In this document: positions 24,201 to 32,804 of the stretch, piece by piece
Position numbering within the stretch: position 1 is the first letter of the stretch
Layout of the letters: the number at the start of each line of letters is the position of its first letter
Assembly: GCF_037023755.1 (NCBI RefSeq)
Contig: NZ_CP146100.1
Location: 124,001-188,000 of the forward strand
Reading direction: 5' to 3'
DNA: 64,000 nt
Source: Saccharopolyspora sp. SCSIO 74807
Lineage (GTDB): Bacteria > Actinomycetota > Actinomycetes > Mycobacteriales > Pseudonocardiaceae
Notes under the pieces: model-generated
Database searches by the model: none
What the model was told of the DNA's origin: nothing
The model's input: only the letters and a program-made list of their open reading frames with translations
Program-made: the position numbers and the translations under genes

Positions 24201-26099
24201 TCATCGCGTCACGTGCGCCAGGAATTCCTGCGTCTCGGGGTCCGGGGAATACACGCAGACCCCGCTCATCCCCCTTGTGAGCAGCACCTTGTAAGTGTTG
24301 CGGATGAGCCCGGCGAAGTGGAGTTCGTCCGCCTTCCGGACACCCGGGTCGTGCGAGTGGCCGCGGCGTGCGACCCACTCCCCGTCACGGCGGACGAGGT
24401 CCGGGCCGATGATCACGCCGGCCCAGTCGTACTCGAAGCCCTGGGCGGTGTAGATGCATCCGACCTGGTCGAATCCGCGTTCGTCGGAAGCCCAGAAATA
24501 GGACTCGGGCGCGTCGGGCACGCTGTTGCCGGGTTTTGCGTTCCAGGGACGCTTCCAGTCGTTGATGACGACATCGTCCACGAGGTGTTTGCCCTGCTCC
24601 GCCTCGGCCGGATCACTCCACGGCCAGCAGTAGCCCGCGGCGATGCGCGCGGTGCCGCCGTGTTCGGACCGCCGGGTCCGCAACCATGCTTCCATCGCCT
24701 GCGGAGTCGCAGCGCTGGCGACGACGAAATCATCATCGGTCGCCGACACCAGGCGGGTCCATTCCGTCGGACCGGCCTGTTCGAGTCCGAGCAGCCGGGA
24801 AACCCAGGTGTCGAACGCCGCCGAGCCGCCACAGCGGAATTGGCCCTCCAGGCGCACGACCTCGACTTCGCAGCCCTTCGTCTTGGCCGCTGTGGTGATC
24901 TCCTCCAGCGACCCCATTTCCCCCGGACGCACGATCTGGTCCTCGTCGAGGAGGAACACGGGCACCGATGCGACGTCGATCAATTCGTCGATCTGCCGCC
25001 CGGCACGTGCGCGGACTTCCTTCTTGGTGAAGCGGTTCACGCTCGTTTCCCGGATGCGGTGCGCTTCGTCGCAGATCAGGACGTCGAGTTCGCGGGGTTC
25101 GGAGCTGACGTAATTGTTGAAGTACTTGAACAGCCCCTGCACGCGGGTGTTGCGGCTGCCCGCGGTCTTGCGGAGCGTGCGGGTGAAGGCGCCGGATCCG
25201 GTGGCGTGGTGCACGGTACGGCCTTGCCGCGCGAGTTCGCCGACCAGGCTCAGCGCGATGGCGCTCTTCCCGGAACCAGGGCCGCCGAGGACGATCACGA
25301 CGGTGCGAGTACTGGCGGCGCGAGCATTGCGCACGGCGTGCATGACCGTCTCGTAGGCGACCTTCTGCTCGTCGAGCAGCACGAACTGCTCGCGCTCCCG
25401 GATTTCCTTGGCCGCGATGTTGAGCAGCGCTTTGGACGGCGCGTGGTGGAAGTTGAGGAACTCGTCGGCGGCGTTACGCGCGGCGTCGCGGTCACCGGCC
25501 CGGCCGAGCACGGCCTGCAGGCGGTCGACGAGCGCGCCTCGATCGTCGAGGGTGAACAGGCGTCCGTACTCGCTCAGCGCGTGGTCGCGCAACGCCGAGA
25601 CGTCCGCGTTCCGCGCGTTGTGCAGGTAGGCGATGCCGTGGACGGCGTCCGGACGTGCGGCCAGAGCGGGCGTCGAATCGACGAGGTACTGGCAGTAGCG
25701 GCGAACCTGCTCGACCGGATGCAGAACGGGGGCCGGACCGTAACCGGCGGTGCGGACGAGCTCGCCCACTGCCGCTTCGACGTGCGACCACTGCTTCAAC
25801 TCGACGAGCACGTAGCTGGATTCGCCGGTCGTGGGGTGCGTTCCGCACAGGACGGCGTCGACGCGCCGAGGGCTGTGCGGGAGTTTGTGTTCCAGCAGCA
25901 CCTCGACGTGCCCGAGCCCGGCATCTGCCAGATCGGCGAGCAGCACCGGGAGGCTGCGCTGCCAGGACCGCACCTCGGAGGTTCCGACCCGGGACTCGAG
26001 CTGGAACTTGGCCTGCTCGTTGAGCAGCAAGTGCAACCGGTCGGCTTTCGCGTCTTCGAGCAGTTCGGCCGCGCTCCGGCGAACCAGTGCCACTGACAA
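24201..26099 (-). CDS. DUF2075 (Schlafen-type) helicase with N-terminal nuclease-like domain
   Basis: A 632-residue protein with two parts. Residues about 45-200 contain a possible PD-(D/E)XK nuclease core: D81 in RRVDAVLCG and E100-L-K102 in YVLVELKQWS. Residues about 255-630 are the DUF2075 superfamily 1-like helicase/ATPase: Walker A LGGPGSGKSAIALSL (about 264-278), Walker B LICDEAHRIRE (about 334-344), a LDEDQI motif, and the C-terminal AQGFEYDWAGVIIG and NTYKVLLTRGM motifs typical of SF1 motifs V-VI. Start is TTG at 26099 (a GTG two codons later is also possible). The DUF2075 fold is shared with Schlafen proteins and is frequent in defence loci. A MazG-like gene lies upstream on the same strand, with which it probably forms a unit. 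Cellular role not known. Confidence 0.85.
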   Translation of the reverse strand: MSVALVRRSAAELLEDAKADRLHLLLNEQAKFQLESRVGTSEVRSWQRSLPVLLADLADAGLGHVEVLLEHKLPHSPRRVDAVLCGTHPTTGESSYVLVELKQWSHVEAAVGELVRTAGYGPAPVLHPVEQVRRYCQYLVDSTPALAARPDAVHGIAYLHNARNADVSALRDHALSEYGRLFTLDDRGALVDRLQAVLGRAGDRDAARNAADEFLNFHHAPSKALLNIAAKEIREREQFVLLDEQKVAYETVMHAVRNARAASTRTVVIVLGGPGSGKSAIALSLVGELARQGRTVHHATGSGAFTRTLRKTAGSRNTRVQGLFKYFNNYVSSEPRELDVLICDEAHRIRETSVNRFTKKEVRARAGRQIDELIDVASVPVFLLDEDQIVRPGEMGSLEEITTAAKTKGCEVEVVRLEGQFRCGGSAAFDTWVSRLLGLEQAGPTEWTRLVSATDDDFVVASAATPQAMEAWLRTRRSEHGGTARIAAGYCWPWSDPAEAEQGKHLVDDVVINDWKRPWNAKPGNSVPDAPESYFWASDERGFDQVGCIYTAQGFEYDWAGVIIGPDLVRRDGEWVARRGHSHDPGVRKADELHFAGLIRNTYKVLLTRGMSGVCVYSPDPETQEFLAHVTR

Positions 26100-26204
26100 C
26101 CCCCACTGGGCACGCGTGATCCACGCGCGGGTGGGGGCAGCGACGAAGTGGCTACTTCGGTGCCCGTCGGGCCGCGATCTTGCCGGGCCAGGTTAGCAGT
26201 CCGC

Positions 26205-26558
26205 TCATTCGAGCCGGTCGTACTTTCGAGCGTTGCCCTTGGCCGTTTCGACCGGGTACTTAGCCGCGTTCAAGCCCATCTTCACGTCCAGTGCGGCCAG
26301 GATGTCGATGTCGAGCACGTCGGCAAGGCGCAGCAGGTACGCGAGCACGTCGGCCATTTCGTGGCGCACTCGCTCGCCGGCTGCGGAGTCGTCCATGATC
26401 TGCGCGGACTGCTCCGGGGTGAGCCACTGGAAGAGCTCGACGAGTTCGCCCGCCTCGACGGACAACGCCATGGCGAGGTTCTTCGGGTCGTGGAACCGGT
26501 GCCAATCACGTTCATCCGCGAATGTGCGCAGGCGCTGCTGAAGGGTCTCGATGGTCAC
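26205..26558 (-). CDS. MazG-like nucleotide pyrophosphohydrolase
   Basis: A 117-residue all-alpha NTP pyrophosphohydrolase of the MazG/dCTPase group. The metal-binding pattern E-x-x-E ... E-x-x-D is visible: LSVEAGELVELFQW then RHEMADVLAYLLRLAD, with the conserved HDPKNLAMA ahead. Such enzymes split non-canonical or signal nucleotides (dCTP, dUTP, (p)ppGpp-like) to monophosphate and pyrophosphate. I use the GTG at 26558, where homology to the family begins; an ATG at 26615 would add 19 poorly conserved residues. It lies 105 nt upstream of the DUF2075 gene on the same strand, a pairing that suggests a shared function. Confidence 0.85.
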   Translation of the reverse strand: MTIETLQQRLRTFADERDWHRFHDPKNLAMALSVEAGELVELFQWLTPEQSAQIMDDSAAGERVRHEMADVLAYLLRLADVLDIDILAALDVKMGLNAAKYPVETAKGNARKYDRLE

Positions 26559-26661
26559 GTCCGGTGACCCTACGAGACGCGGGGGTCTCCGGACGCGAGC
26601 TGCAGCGGCCATCACGACCGCTCGGAAAGCCCGTCACCGGGGCAAGGCCCGGCGACGTCGC

Positions 26662-28380
26662 TCAGGAACCCACCGGCAGCACGTTCGGGACGATCATCGG
26701 GCGGCGGCGGTAGGTGTCGGCGACCCACTTGCCGACCACGCGGCGCACGGCCTGGGCGATGCGGTGGGTGTCGGTGATGCCTTCCGATTCGGTGCGGGCG
26801 AGTTCCATCTCGACCAGCGGCACCACTTCGTCCAGCGCCTTCGGGTCGTCGGAGAAACCGCGCCCGGAGATCGTCGGGCTGGACACCGCCCGGCCCGTGG
26901 CGGCCTCGACCGCCACGGTGATCGAGATGAAGCCGCCCTCTCCGAGTACCAGGCGGTCCGACAGCGTCGACTCGCCCACGTCGCCAACGGACAATCCATC
27001 GACGTAGACGTGACCCACTTCGACGCGGCCCGCGACCTTCGCGATGCCGTCGACCAGGTCGACCACGACACCGTCCTCGGCGATCACCACCCGTTCCGGG
27101 GCGACGCCGGTCAGCCGGGCCAGTTCGGCGTTCGCGCGCAGGTGCCGCCACTCGCCGTGCAGCGGCATGACGTTGCTCGGGCGCACCGCGTTGTACAGGT
27201 ACAGCAGCTCACCCGCGGAAGCGTGCCCGGAGACGTGCACCTTCGCCCCGCCCTGGTGCACCACCTCGGCACCCAGCCGGACCAGGCCGTTGACCACGCC
27301 GAACACCGCGGTCTCGTTGCCGGGGATCAGCGAGCTCGCCAGCACCACCGTGTCCCCGGCCTTGATGCGGATCTGCTTGTGCTCACCGCGGGCCATCCTG
27401 GACAGCGCCGAAAGCGGCTCGCCCTGCGAACCGGTCGAGACGAACAGCACCAGGTGCTCCGGCATCGCCAGCGCCTCGTCCAACTCCACCAGCAGGCCCG
27501 GCGGCACCCGCAGCACACCGAGATCGGCTGCGATGCCCATGTTGCGCACCATCGAGCGGCCAACGAAGCAGACCTTGCGGCCGTGCTGCTCGGCGGCGTC
27601 GAGCACCTGCTGCACGCGGTGCACGTGGCTGGCGAAGCAGGCCACGATCAGCCGCTGGGTCGCCTTGCCGATCACCGAGTCCAGCACCGGGCCGATCTCG
27701 CGTTCCGGCGTGACGAACCCCGGCACCTCGGCGTTGGTCGAGTCGACCAGGAACAGGTCCACGCCCTCGTCGCCGAGCCGGGAGAACCCGGCCAGGTCGG
27801 TGAGCCTGCCGTCCAGCGGCAGCTGGTCCAGCTTGATGTCCCCGGTGTGCAGCGCGACGCCCGCGGGAGTGCGGATCGCGACCGCCAGCGCGTCCGGGAT
27901 CGAGTGGTTGACCGCGAAGAACTCCAGGTCGAACGCGCCGTGCTCGCTGTGCTGTCCCTCGGCGACCTCGATCAGCTGCGGCGTCTGCCGGTGCTCCTTG
28001 CACTTGGCCGCCAGCAGCGCCAACGTGAACTTCGAGCCGACCACCGGAATGTCCGGGCGCAGCCGCAGCAGGAACGGCACCGCACCGATGTGGTCCTCGT
28101 GCCCGTGGGTGAGCACCAGCGCCTCGATGTCGTCCAGGCGGTCCTCGATCGGCCCGAAGTCCGGCAGGATCAGGTCCACACCCGGCGAATCGTCCTCGGG
28201 GAACAGCACCCCGCAGTCGACGATGAGCAGCTTGCCCGCGTACTCGAACACGGTCAGGTTGCGGCCCACCTCGCCGATGCCGCCGAGCGCGGTGATCCGC
28301 AGGCCGCCCTCCGGCAGCGCGGGCGGCGGCGCGGACGCCGTCGGCGCCATCGGGCGGTGTTCGGAAGGCTGCGTGCTCAC
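26662..28380 (-). CDS. rnj: Ribonuclease J
   Basis: A 572-residue metallo-beta-lactamase/beta-CASP exo- and endoribonuclease for 5'-end RNA decay and 16S rRNA maturation. The zinc site is in LVLTHGHEDHIGA (about residue 88-100), followed by the beta-CASP domain with SGHASAGEL and the C-terminal PLHGEWRHLRAN block. The N-terminal 25 residues are Pro/Ala-rich. The start is a GTG at 28380 overlapping the dapA stop (GTGA), so synthesis is coupled to dapA; a longer in-frame start lies inside dapA and is rejected. The dapA-rnj pair is conserved from mycobacteria to streptomycetes. Confidence 0.95.
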   Translation of the reverse strand: MSTQPSEHRPMAPTASAPPPALPEGGLRITALGGIGEVGRNLTVFEYAGKLLIVDCGVLFPEDDSPGVDLILPDFGPIEDRLDDIEALVLTHGHEDHIGAVPFLLRLRPDIPVVGSKFTLALLAAKCKEHRQTPQLIEVAEGQHSEHGAFDLEFFAVNHSIPDALAVAIRTPAGVALHTGDIKLDQLPLDGRLTDLAGFSRLGDEGVDLFLVDSTNAEVPGFVTPEREIGPVLDSVIGKATQRLIVACFASHVHRVQQVLDAAEQHGRKVCFVGRSMVRNMGIAADLGVLRVPPGLLVELDEALAMPEHLVLFVSTGSQGEPLSALSRMARGEHKQIRIKAGDTVVLASSLIPGNETAVFGVVNGLVRLGAEVVHQGGAKVHVSGHASAGELLYLYNAVRPSNVMPLHGEWRHLRANAELARLTGVAPERVVIAEDGVVVDLVDGIAKVAGRVEVGHVYVDGLSVGDVGESTLSDRLVLGEGGFISITVAVEAATGRAVSSPTISGRGFSDDPKALDEVVPLVEMELARTESEGITDTHRIAQAVRRVVGKWVADTYRRRPMIVPNVLPVGS

Positions 28381-29321
28381 CGGGACGTCACCTCTGCTGC
28401 GGCATCGGGGTTGACCAGGACAAGACCGGCGTCCCACAGATCGCTGGTGATCACCCGCACCTGCTCGTCGGTGGCCTGCGGCAGCGGCAGCCGCGGATGC
28501 CCGGTCTCGTAGCCGCACAGCCGCAGCGCCGTCTTCGAGAAGATCACGCCACCGACGAAGTTCATCGAGCGGTACACCGGCATGAGACCGGCGTGCACGT
28601 CCCGCGCCGACTCGATGTCCCCGGCCTCGAACGCGTCCAGCATCTTGCGCAGGCGGTCGCCCACCACGTGGCCGATCACGCTGACGAAGCCGACCGCGCC
28701 GACCGACAGCCACGGCAGGTTCAGCGGGTCCTCACCGGAGTAGTAGGCAAGATCGCTGTTGCACAGCACCTCGCTGCCCGCCCACAGGTCGTGCTTGGAG
28801 TCCTTCACGGCCTTGATCCGCGGGTGCTCGGCGAGCCGCTTGAGCGTGTCGGTCTGGATCGGCACCACCGAACGCGGCGGGATGTCGTAGAGCATCACCG
28901 GCAGATCGGTCGCGTCCGCGACCGTGCCGAAGTGCGCCAGCAGCCCCTCCTGCGGGGGCCGCGAGTAGTACGGGGTGACCACCAGCAGACCGTGCGCGCC
29001 CGCCTTCTCGGCGCTGCGAGCCAGCTCCACCGAGTGCTCGGTGTTGTTCGTGCCCGCGCCCGCGACGACGGTCGCCCGGTCGCCGACCGCCTCGACGACC
29101 GCCTGCAGCAGGCGCTCCTTCTCGTCGTCGCTGGTCGTGGGGCTCTCTCCCGTGGTGCCGTTGACGATGAGGCCGTCGTTGCCGACGTGATCGACCAGGT
29201 AGGTCGCCAACTCCTGGGACAACGCCAGGTCGAGCTTCCCGTCTCCGTCGAACGGCGTCACCATGGCGGTCAGGACCCGGCCGAACGGTCGGCCAGGGGC
29301 AGCGGTAGGACAGACGGTCAT
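28377..29321 (-). CDS. dapA: 4-hydroxy-tetrahydrodipicolinate synthase
   Basis: A 314-residue TIM-barrel aldolase that condenses pyruvate with aspartate semialdehyde, the first step of the lysine/diaminopimelate branch. Key features are the pyruvate-binding GTTGESPT loop, the Tyr of TPYYSRPPQEG, YDIPPRS, and the Schiff-base Lys in AVKDSKHD. The ATG at 29321 is preceded by AGGAG with four-base spacing and matches the family start; an upstream extension to 29489 is rejected. It overlaps rnj by 4 nt. dapB lies 13 kb away on the same strand, as in mycobacteria. Confidence 0.95.
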   Translation of the reverse strand: MTVCPTAAPGRPFGRVLTAMVTPFDGDGKLDLALSQELATYLVDHVGNDGLIVNGTTGESPTTSDDEKERLLQAVVEAVGDRATVVAGAGTNNTEHSVELARSAEKAGAHGLLVVTPYYSRPPQEGLLAHFGTVADATDLPVMLYDIPPRSVVPIQTDTLKRLAEHPRIKAVKDSKHDLWAGSEVLCNSDLAYYSGEDPLNLPWLSVGAVGFVSVIGHVVGDRLRKMLDAFEAGDIESARDVHAGLMPVYRSMNFVGGVIFSKTALRLCGYETGHPRLPLPQATDEQVRVITSDLWDAGLVLVNPDAAAEVTSR

Positions 29322-29555
29322 AGCTCCTGACGCTACCTGGTGAGTCCATTGATCAACGCGCCGCATCGGCGGCCGTGCGCAGGACCTCCGCCGCGACCGG
29401 CGGCAGCCGGAAAGGTACCGGTCAGCGCCCGTGCGGGCCGATCTTCTTCCGTCGCGGCGGCTGCGGTGGCGCGGGTTTTCCAGCGGCACATGCGTGCGAT
29501 CCGCACGGCGCCGCCGGTCACCCGTTCGGCCCAGCCGGTTCGAACGCGACCGGCT

Positions 29556-30182
29556 TCAGAACGAACGGCGCAAGTCCTCCACCGCGAGCACGTCCGCCTC
29601 GTTGCCTTCGATTTCCACCTGGTGCTGGCGGCGACTGAAGGCGTGCAGGATCAGCTCGCTCGGCTCACCGCTGAGGCGCACCGTGCGCGGACCGCGCTTC
29701 GCGGCGATCTCGGTGCCGTCCGGGCGGCGCAGCACCACGCCGACAGGGCTGCGGCCGTAGAACACCTTCGCCACCCGGGACAGCGACTTCCACAGCGCTT
29801 CCTCCCGCTCCGGGTCGGACGGGCGCGGCTGCCAGCCCGGCTGCGCGCGGCGCACGTCCTCGTGGTGCACGTAGAACTCGGCGGCGTTGACGGTCTCGTC
29901 CACCGAGCCGAACGACATCGGGTTCCACTTCGGCGGCCCCTCGCGCAACGTGGCGATCAGGTCCGGCCACGGCTTGTCCCGCAGCTCCTGCTCCACCTTG
30001 TCGCCGCGCTCGGCGAGCGCCTTGATGAACTTGCCCGCCAGCGCGTCCGGACGACGCTCGCGCAGCAGCAGGTGCACCGCGAGGTCCTTGGTCTTCCAGT
30101 CACCGCACAGCGTCGGCGCGTCCGGCCCGACCCGCTCGAACAGGTCGCAGAGTTCCCGGCGCTCGTCGTTGGCCACACCCAT
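29556..30182 (-). CDS. TIGR03085-type metal-binding protein (mycothiol-dependent enzyme fold)
   Basis: A 208-residue DinB/maleylpyruvate-isomerase-fold protein of the actinobacterial TIGR03085 family. The family start GVANDERRELCDLFERVGPD is clear, and candidate metal ligands are H35 or so in DLAVHLLLRERRP, with HHEDVRRAQPGW in the middle. The C-terminal third, HAFSRRQHQVEIEG, is also family-like. Such proteins may use mycothiol as cofactor; the reaction is unknown. ATG at 30182 is used, since the reading frame upstream is not conserved. It lies 58 nt downstream of thyX on the same strand and is probably cotranscribed. Confidence 0.8.
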   Translation of the reverse strand: MGVANDERRELCDLFERVGPDAPTLCGDWKTKDLAVHLLLRERRPDALAGKFIKALAERGDKVEQELRDKPWPDLIATLREGPPKWNPMSFGSVDETVNAAEFYVHHEDVRRAQPGWQPRPSDPEREEALWKSLSRVAKVFYGRSPVGVVLRRPDGTEIAAKRGPRTVRLSGEPSELILHAFSRRQHQVEIEGNEADVLAVEDLRRSF

Positions 30183-30240
30183 GCGGCCACTGTAGCCGTG
30201 ATCAGCGAACCGGCACGCGCACCGGGCGCTCGGCCGGAAG

Positions 30241-30993
30241 TCAGCCCTCGGTGACGAACGGGCTGGACGCGACCTCGGTGCCGTCGGTGAGGCTGGTGAT
30301 CTCGAAGTCGCCGAACACGTTCGGTGCAACCTTCTGCAGCTGGCGCAGGCATTCCACGGCGAGCGCGCGGATCTCCACGTCGGCGTGCTCGCTCGCGCGC
30401 ATCGCCACGAAGTGCCGCCACGCGCGGTAGTTCCCGGTCACGACGATGCGGGTCTCGGTCGCGTTCGGCAGCACCGTGCGCGCGGCCTGGCGGGCCTGCT
30501 TGCGGCGCAGCGTCGCCTTCGGCTCGTCGGCGAACTTCTCCTGCAGCGCTTCCAGCAGCTCGTTGTACGCGTGCACGCTCGCCTCGGTGGCCTGCACGAA
30601 CTTCTCGTGCAGCGCCGGGTCCTCGGCGATCACGTCGGGTTCGACCATCGCGGCGTCGCGCTCCGGGACGTAGCGCTGGGACAGCTGCGAGTAGGAGAAG
30701 TGCCGGTGCCGGATCAGCTCGTGGGTCAGCGAGCGGGACATGCCGGTCAGGTAGAAGGTCACCGAGCCGTGCTCCAGCACGGACAGGTGGCCGACCTCCA
30801 TGATGTGCCGCAGGTAGCCGTCGTTGGTGGCCGTGGCCGGGTTCGGCTTGCGCCAGGACTGGTAGCAGGCCCGGCCGGCGAACTCCGCGAGCGCCTGGCC
30901 GCCGTCTGCATCGGTGGACCAGTCCACGTCGGCCGGGGGGAGGAACTCCGTCTTGCCGATGAGCTGGACCTTCGGCGGCACGATCTCGGTCAC
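30241..30993 (-). CDS. thyX: Flavin-dependent thymidylate synthase
   Basis: A 250-residue FAD-dependent thymidylate synthase that methylates dUMP with methylene-tetrahydrofolate. The ThyX signature [17 protein letters not shown] is intact, and the catalytic/FAD-binding C-terminal block [12 protein letters not shown] is present. The GTG at 30993 fits the family start [19 protein letters not shown]. Order thyX-(TIGR03085)-dapA-rnj is close to mycobacteria (Rv2754c-Rv2752c). The divergent gene at 31188 shares the 194-bp upstream region. Confidence 0.95.
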   Translation of the reverse strand: MTEIVPPKVQLIGKTEFLPPADVDWSTDADGGQALAEFAGRACYQSWRKPNPATATNDGYLRHIMEVGHLSVLEHGSVTFYLTGMSRSLTHELIRHRHFSYSQLSQRYVPERDAAMVEPDVIAEDPALHEKFVQATEASVHAYNELLEALQEKFADEPKATLRRKQARQAARTVLPNATETRIVVTGNYRAWRHFVAMRASEHADVEIRALAVECLRQLQKVAPNVFGDFEITSLTDGTEVASSPFVTEG

Positions 30994-31137
30994 GGTGCGC
31001 GGACCCTTCTGGCTCGTCTCGGGGTTTCTGCTGCTCCGCCGCTGCTGCGGCGGTTGCGGGAACGAGCGTAACCGGCCGTGCCGACAGTCCTGCCGCACCG
31101 GCCGGTCACCACTCGCGATGGCGCGGTGACACCGGAC

Positions 31138-31187
31138 GACACCATCGAATGATTGCGCGACGCCAGCATCGACGCCATATTGGTGTC
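31138..31187. promoter_or_regulatory. Inverted repeat in front of the RHH-protein gene
   Basis: GACACCA (31138-31144) and TGGTGTC (31181-31187) form perfect 7-bp arms 36 nt apart; the right arm ends at the ATG of the ribbon-helix-helix gene. An operator for that regulator itself would fit this position. Speculative. Confidence 0.3.
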
Positions 31188-31745
31188 ATGGATCTGAGCC
31201 CTTACATCAACCAGCTTCGCGAAGACCTCACGTCCGCCGCCTCGGCGGGCGACGAGCAGACCCGGCAGACCGCCGCCGTGCTCTCGGCCGCGATCGAGCC
31301 CGCGGCACGGCTGGCGATCATGAACGCGCTGTCCGACCTCGCCGCGGAGGTCACCACGCACCTGGAAGACCAGGTCGTCGACGTCCGGCTGGACGGGCGG
31401 GACGTCCGGGTGGCGGTCAGCGGCGGAGGCGGCGGGAAGGCTTCGACCGCCGAGGACGACCGGCCGCCGCCACCGCCTCCGGGCGGCGACAGCGGTGACA
31501 TCAGCAGGATCACGCTGCGGCTGCTCGACGAGATCAAGTCGCAGGCCGAGAACGCCGCGTCCACGCAGGGCGTGTCGCTGAACACGTGGGTCGCGCAGGC
31601 AGTGCAAGGCGCCCTGCACGGCGGCAGACCGCGGGGACCGTGGGAGCACCACCGGCCGGGTCGCGGACCCGGTTGGGGCGGGCCGGGCCGCTTTCGCGGC
31701 GACGAAGGCTACGGCTCCCGGGTCCACGGCTGGGTGCAGGGCTGA
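31188..31745 (+). CDS. Ribbon-helix-helix (HicB-like) DNA-binding protein
   Basis: A 185-residue protein with an N-terminal helical region (DLSPYINQLREDLTSAASAG), a central Gly and Pro-rich linker (PPPPPP near residue 100), and a C-terminal ribbon-helix-helix motif: SRITLRLLDEIKSQAENAAS then GVSLNTWVAQAVQGAL, as in HicB/Arc antitoxins. The last 35 residues are Gly/Arg-rich. No HicA-like toxin is next to it. It is followed by a DUF4097 protein only 15 nt away; this pair is common in actinobacteria, so the protein is probably a regulator or partner for that gene, not a classic antitoxin. ATG at 31188. Confidence 0.75.
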   Translation: MDLSPYINQLREDLTSAASAGDEQTRQTAAVLSAAIEPAARLAIMNALSDLAAEVTTHLEDQVVDVRLDGRDVRVAVSGGGGGKASTAEDDRPPPPPPGGDSGDISRITLRLLDEIKSQAENAASTQGVSLNTWVAQAVQGALHGGRPRGPWEHHRPGRGPGWGGPGRFRGDEGYGSRVHGWVQG

Positions 31746-31760
31746 CGGGAGGTGGCGACC

Positions 31761-32795
31761 TTGAACAGCGACACCGGCCGGAATTCCCAACCCGGCGACT
31801 CCCAACCCGGCGATGCCGAATCCCGGGAACCGAACGAGCTCGTGCGGACCCAGGAATTCGACACTCCTGGGCCGATCGTCGTGGACGTCGGCAACAGCCT
31901 CGGCGCGATCAACGTCGAGCTGGCCGAGACGGTGACCACGCACGTGGAGATCCGGCACGACTCCGCGGGTGGTGGCCCGGAATGGCGCACCGGCCTGTCC
32001 GGCCTGCTCAACTGGGTCGGCGGGCAGATCAGCGAAGCCGGACGGCGTGGTGGTCTCGGGGCTGGTGGTCTCGGGGCTGGCGGTTTCGGCGGCGGGCTCG
32101 GGGATCGCGCCTTCGGCGACCGCGGCCCCGGGGAACCGATCGCGGAGGCGGTGCGCCAGACCACGATCGACTTCACCGGCGGCAACAGGTTGTCGGTGCG
32201 CGCGCCGAGCACGGTGCCGCTGCGCACCGTTCCGCTGGCGATCACGGTGCGGGCACCGGAGGAAACCGAGGTCTCGGTGCGCTCGACCGGCGGCGACGTG
32301 CGCGTGACCGGTCCGGCGAGCCGGGCGCGGGTGGAGTCCGGTGGTGGCGCGGTCTCCGTGGAACGGGCCGGCGGCAACGCGGTCGCGCGCACCGGTTCGG
32401 GCGCGCTGCGGCTCGGGGAGATGGGTGCCGGGGTGCAGGCCCGCAGCGGCGGCGGTGACGTGGAGATCGCCTCGGTGGGTGCGGCGTCGTCGGTGGTGAC
32501 CGGCAGCGGCAGCGTGTGGCTGGGCGCGGTGCACGCGGACGTGCTGGTCCGGTCCGGCAGCGGTGACATCACCATCTCCGAAGCCGCCCGCGGCCAGACC
32601 GAGCTGATCACGGGTTCCGGTGAGCTGCGGGTCGCGGTGCGGCGCGGGGTGACCGCGGAAGTGGACCTGACCTCCACGACCGGGTCGGCGCACAGCGACC
32701 TGGAGGTTTCGGCGGAGCCTGCCGAGGACGAGCCCCCGCTGCGGATCTTCGGCCGCACCGGTAGCGGCGACGCGCTGCTCACCTCGGCCGGGTGA
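31761..32795 (+). CDS. DUF4097 beta-helix-type protein
   Basis: A 344-residue protein of the DUF4097 family: repeated short beta strands of the form xVSVRSTGGDVRVTG, VESGGGAVSVERAGG, GDVEIASVG, SGSGDITIS, typical of a right-handed beta-helix. There is no signal peptide or membrane segment. Residues about 97-113 are a Gly-rich loop made by a 15-bp DNA tandem repeat. The start is placed at TTG 31761, 8 nt after GGAGG (31748-31752), because the GTG at 31752 overlaps that ribosome binding site. Cotranscribed with the ribbon-helix-helix gene. Function unknown; members with membrane anchors are called putative adhesins. Confidence 0.75.
   Translation: MNSDTGRNSQPGDSQPGDAESREPNELVRTQEFDTPGPIVVDVGNSLGAINVELAETVTTHVEIRHDSAGGGPEWRTGLSGLLNWVGGQISEAGRRGGLGAGGLGAGGFGGGLGDRAFGDRGPGEPIAEAVRQTTIDFTGGNRLSVRAPSTVPLRTVPLAITVRAPEETEVSVRSTGGDVRVTGPASRARVESGGGAVSVERAGGNAVARTGSGALRLGEMGAGVQARSGGGDVEIASVGAASSVVTGSGSVWLGAVHADVLVRSGSGDITISEAARGQTELITGSGELRVAVRRGVTAEVDLTSTTGSAHSDLEVSAEPAEDEPPLRIFGRTGSGDALLTSAG
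32049..32078 (+). repeat. 15-bp tandem duplication in the DUF4097 gene
   Basis: Two exact copies of GGTGGTCTCGGGGCT (32049-32063, 32064-32078), followed by a diverged third, encode GGLGAGGLGAGG. Confidence 0.85.
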
Positions 32796-32804
32796 GCGAG
32801 CGGA

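Noticed and set aside
31188-31745. Classic HicAB toxin-antitoxin system
   Set aside because: Only the ribbon-helix-helix half is present; no HicA-like double-stranded RNA-binding toxin lies on either side.
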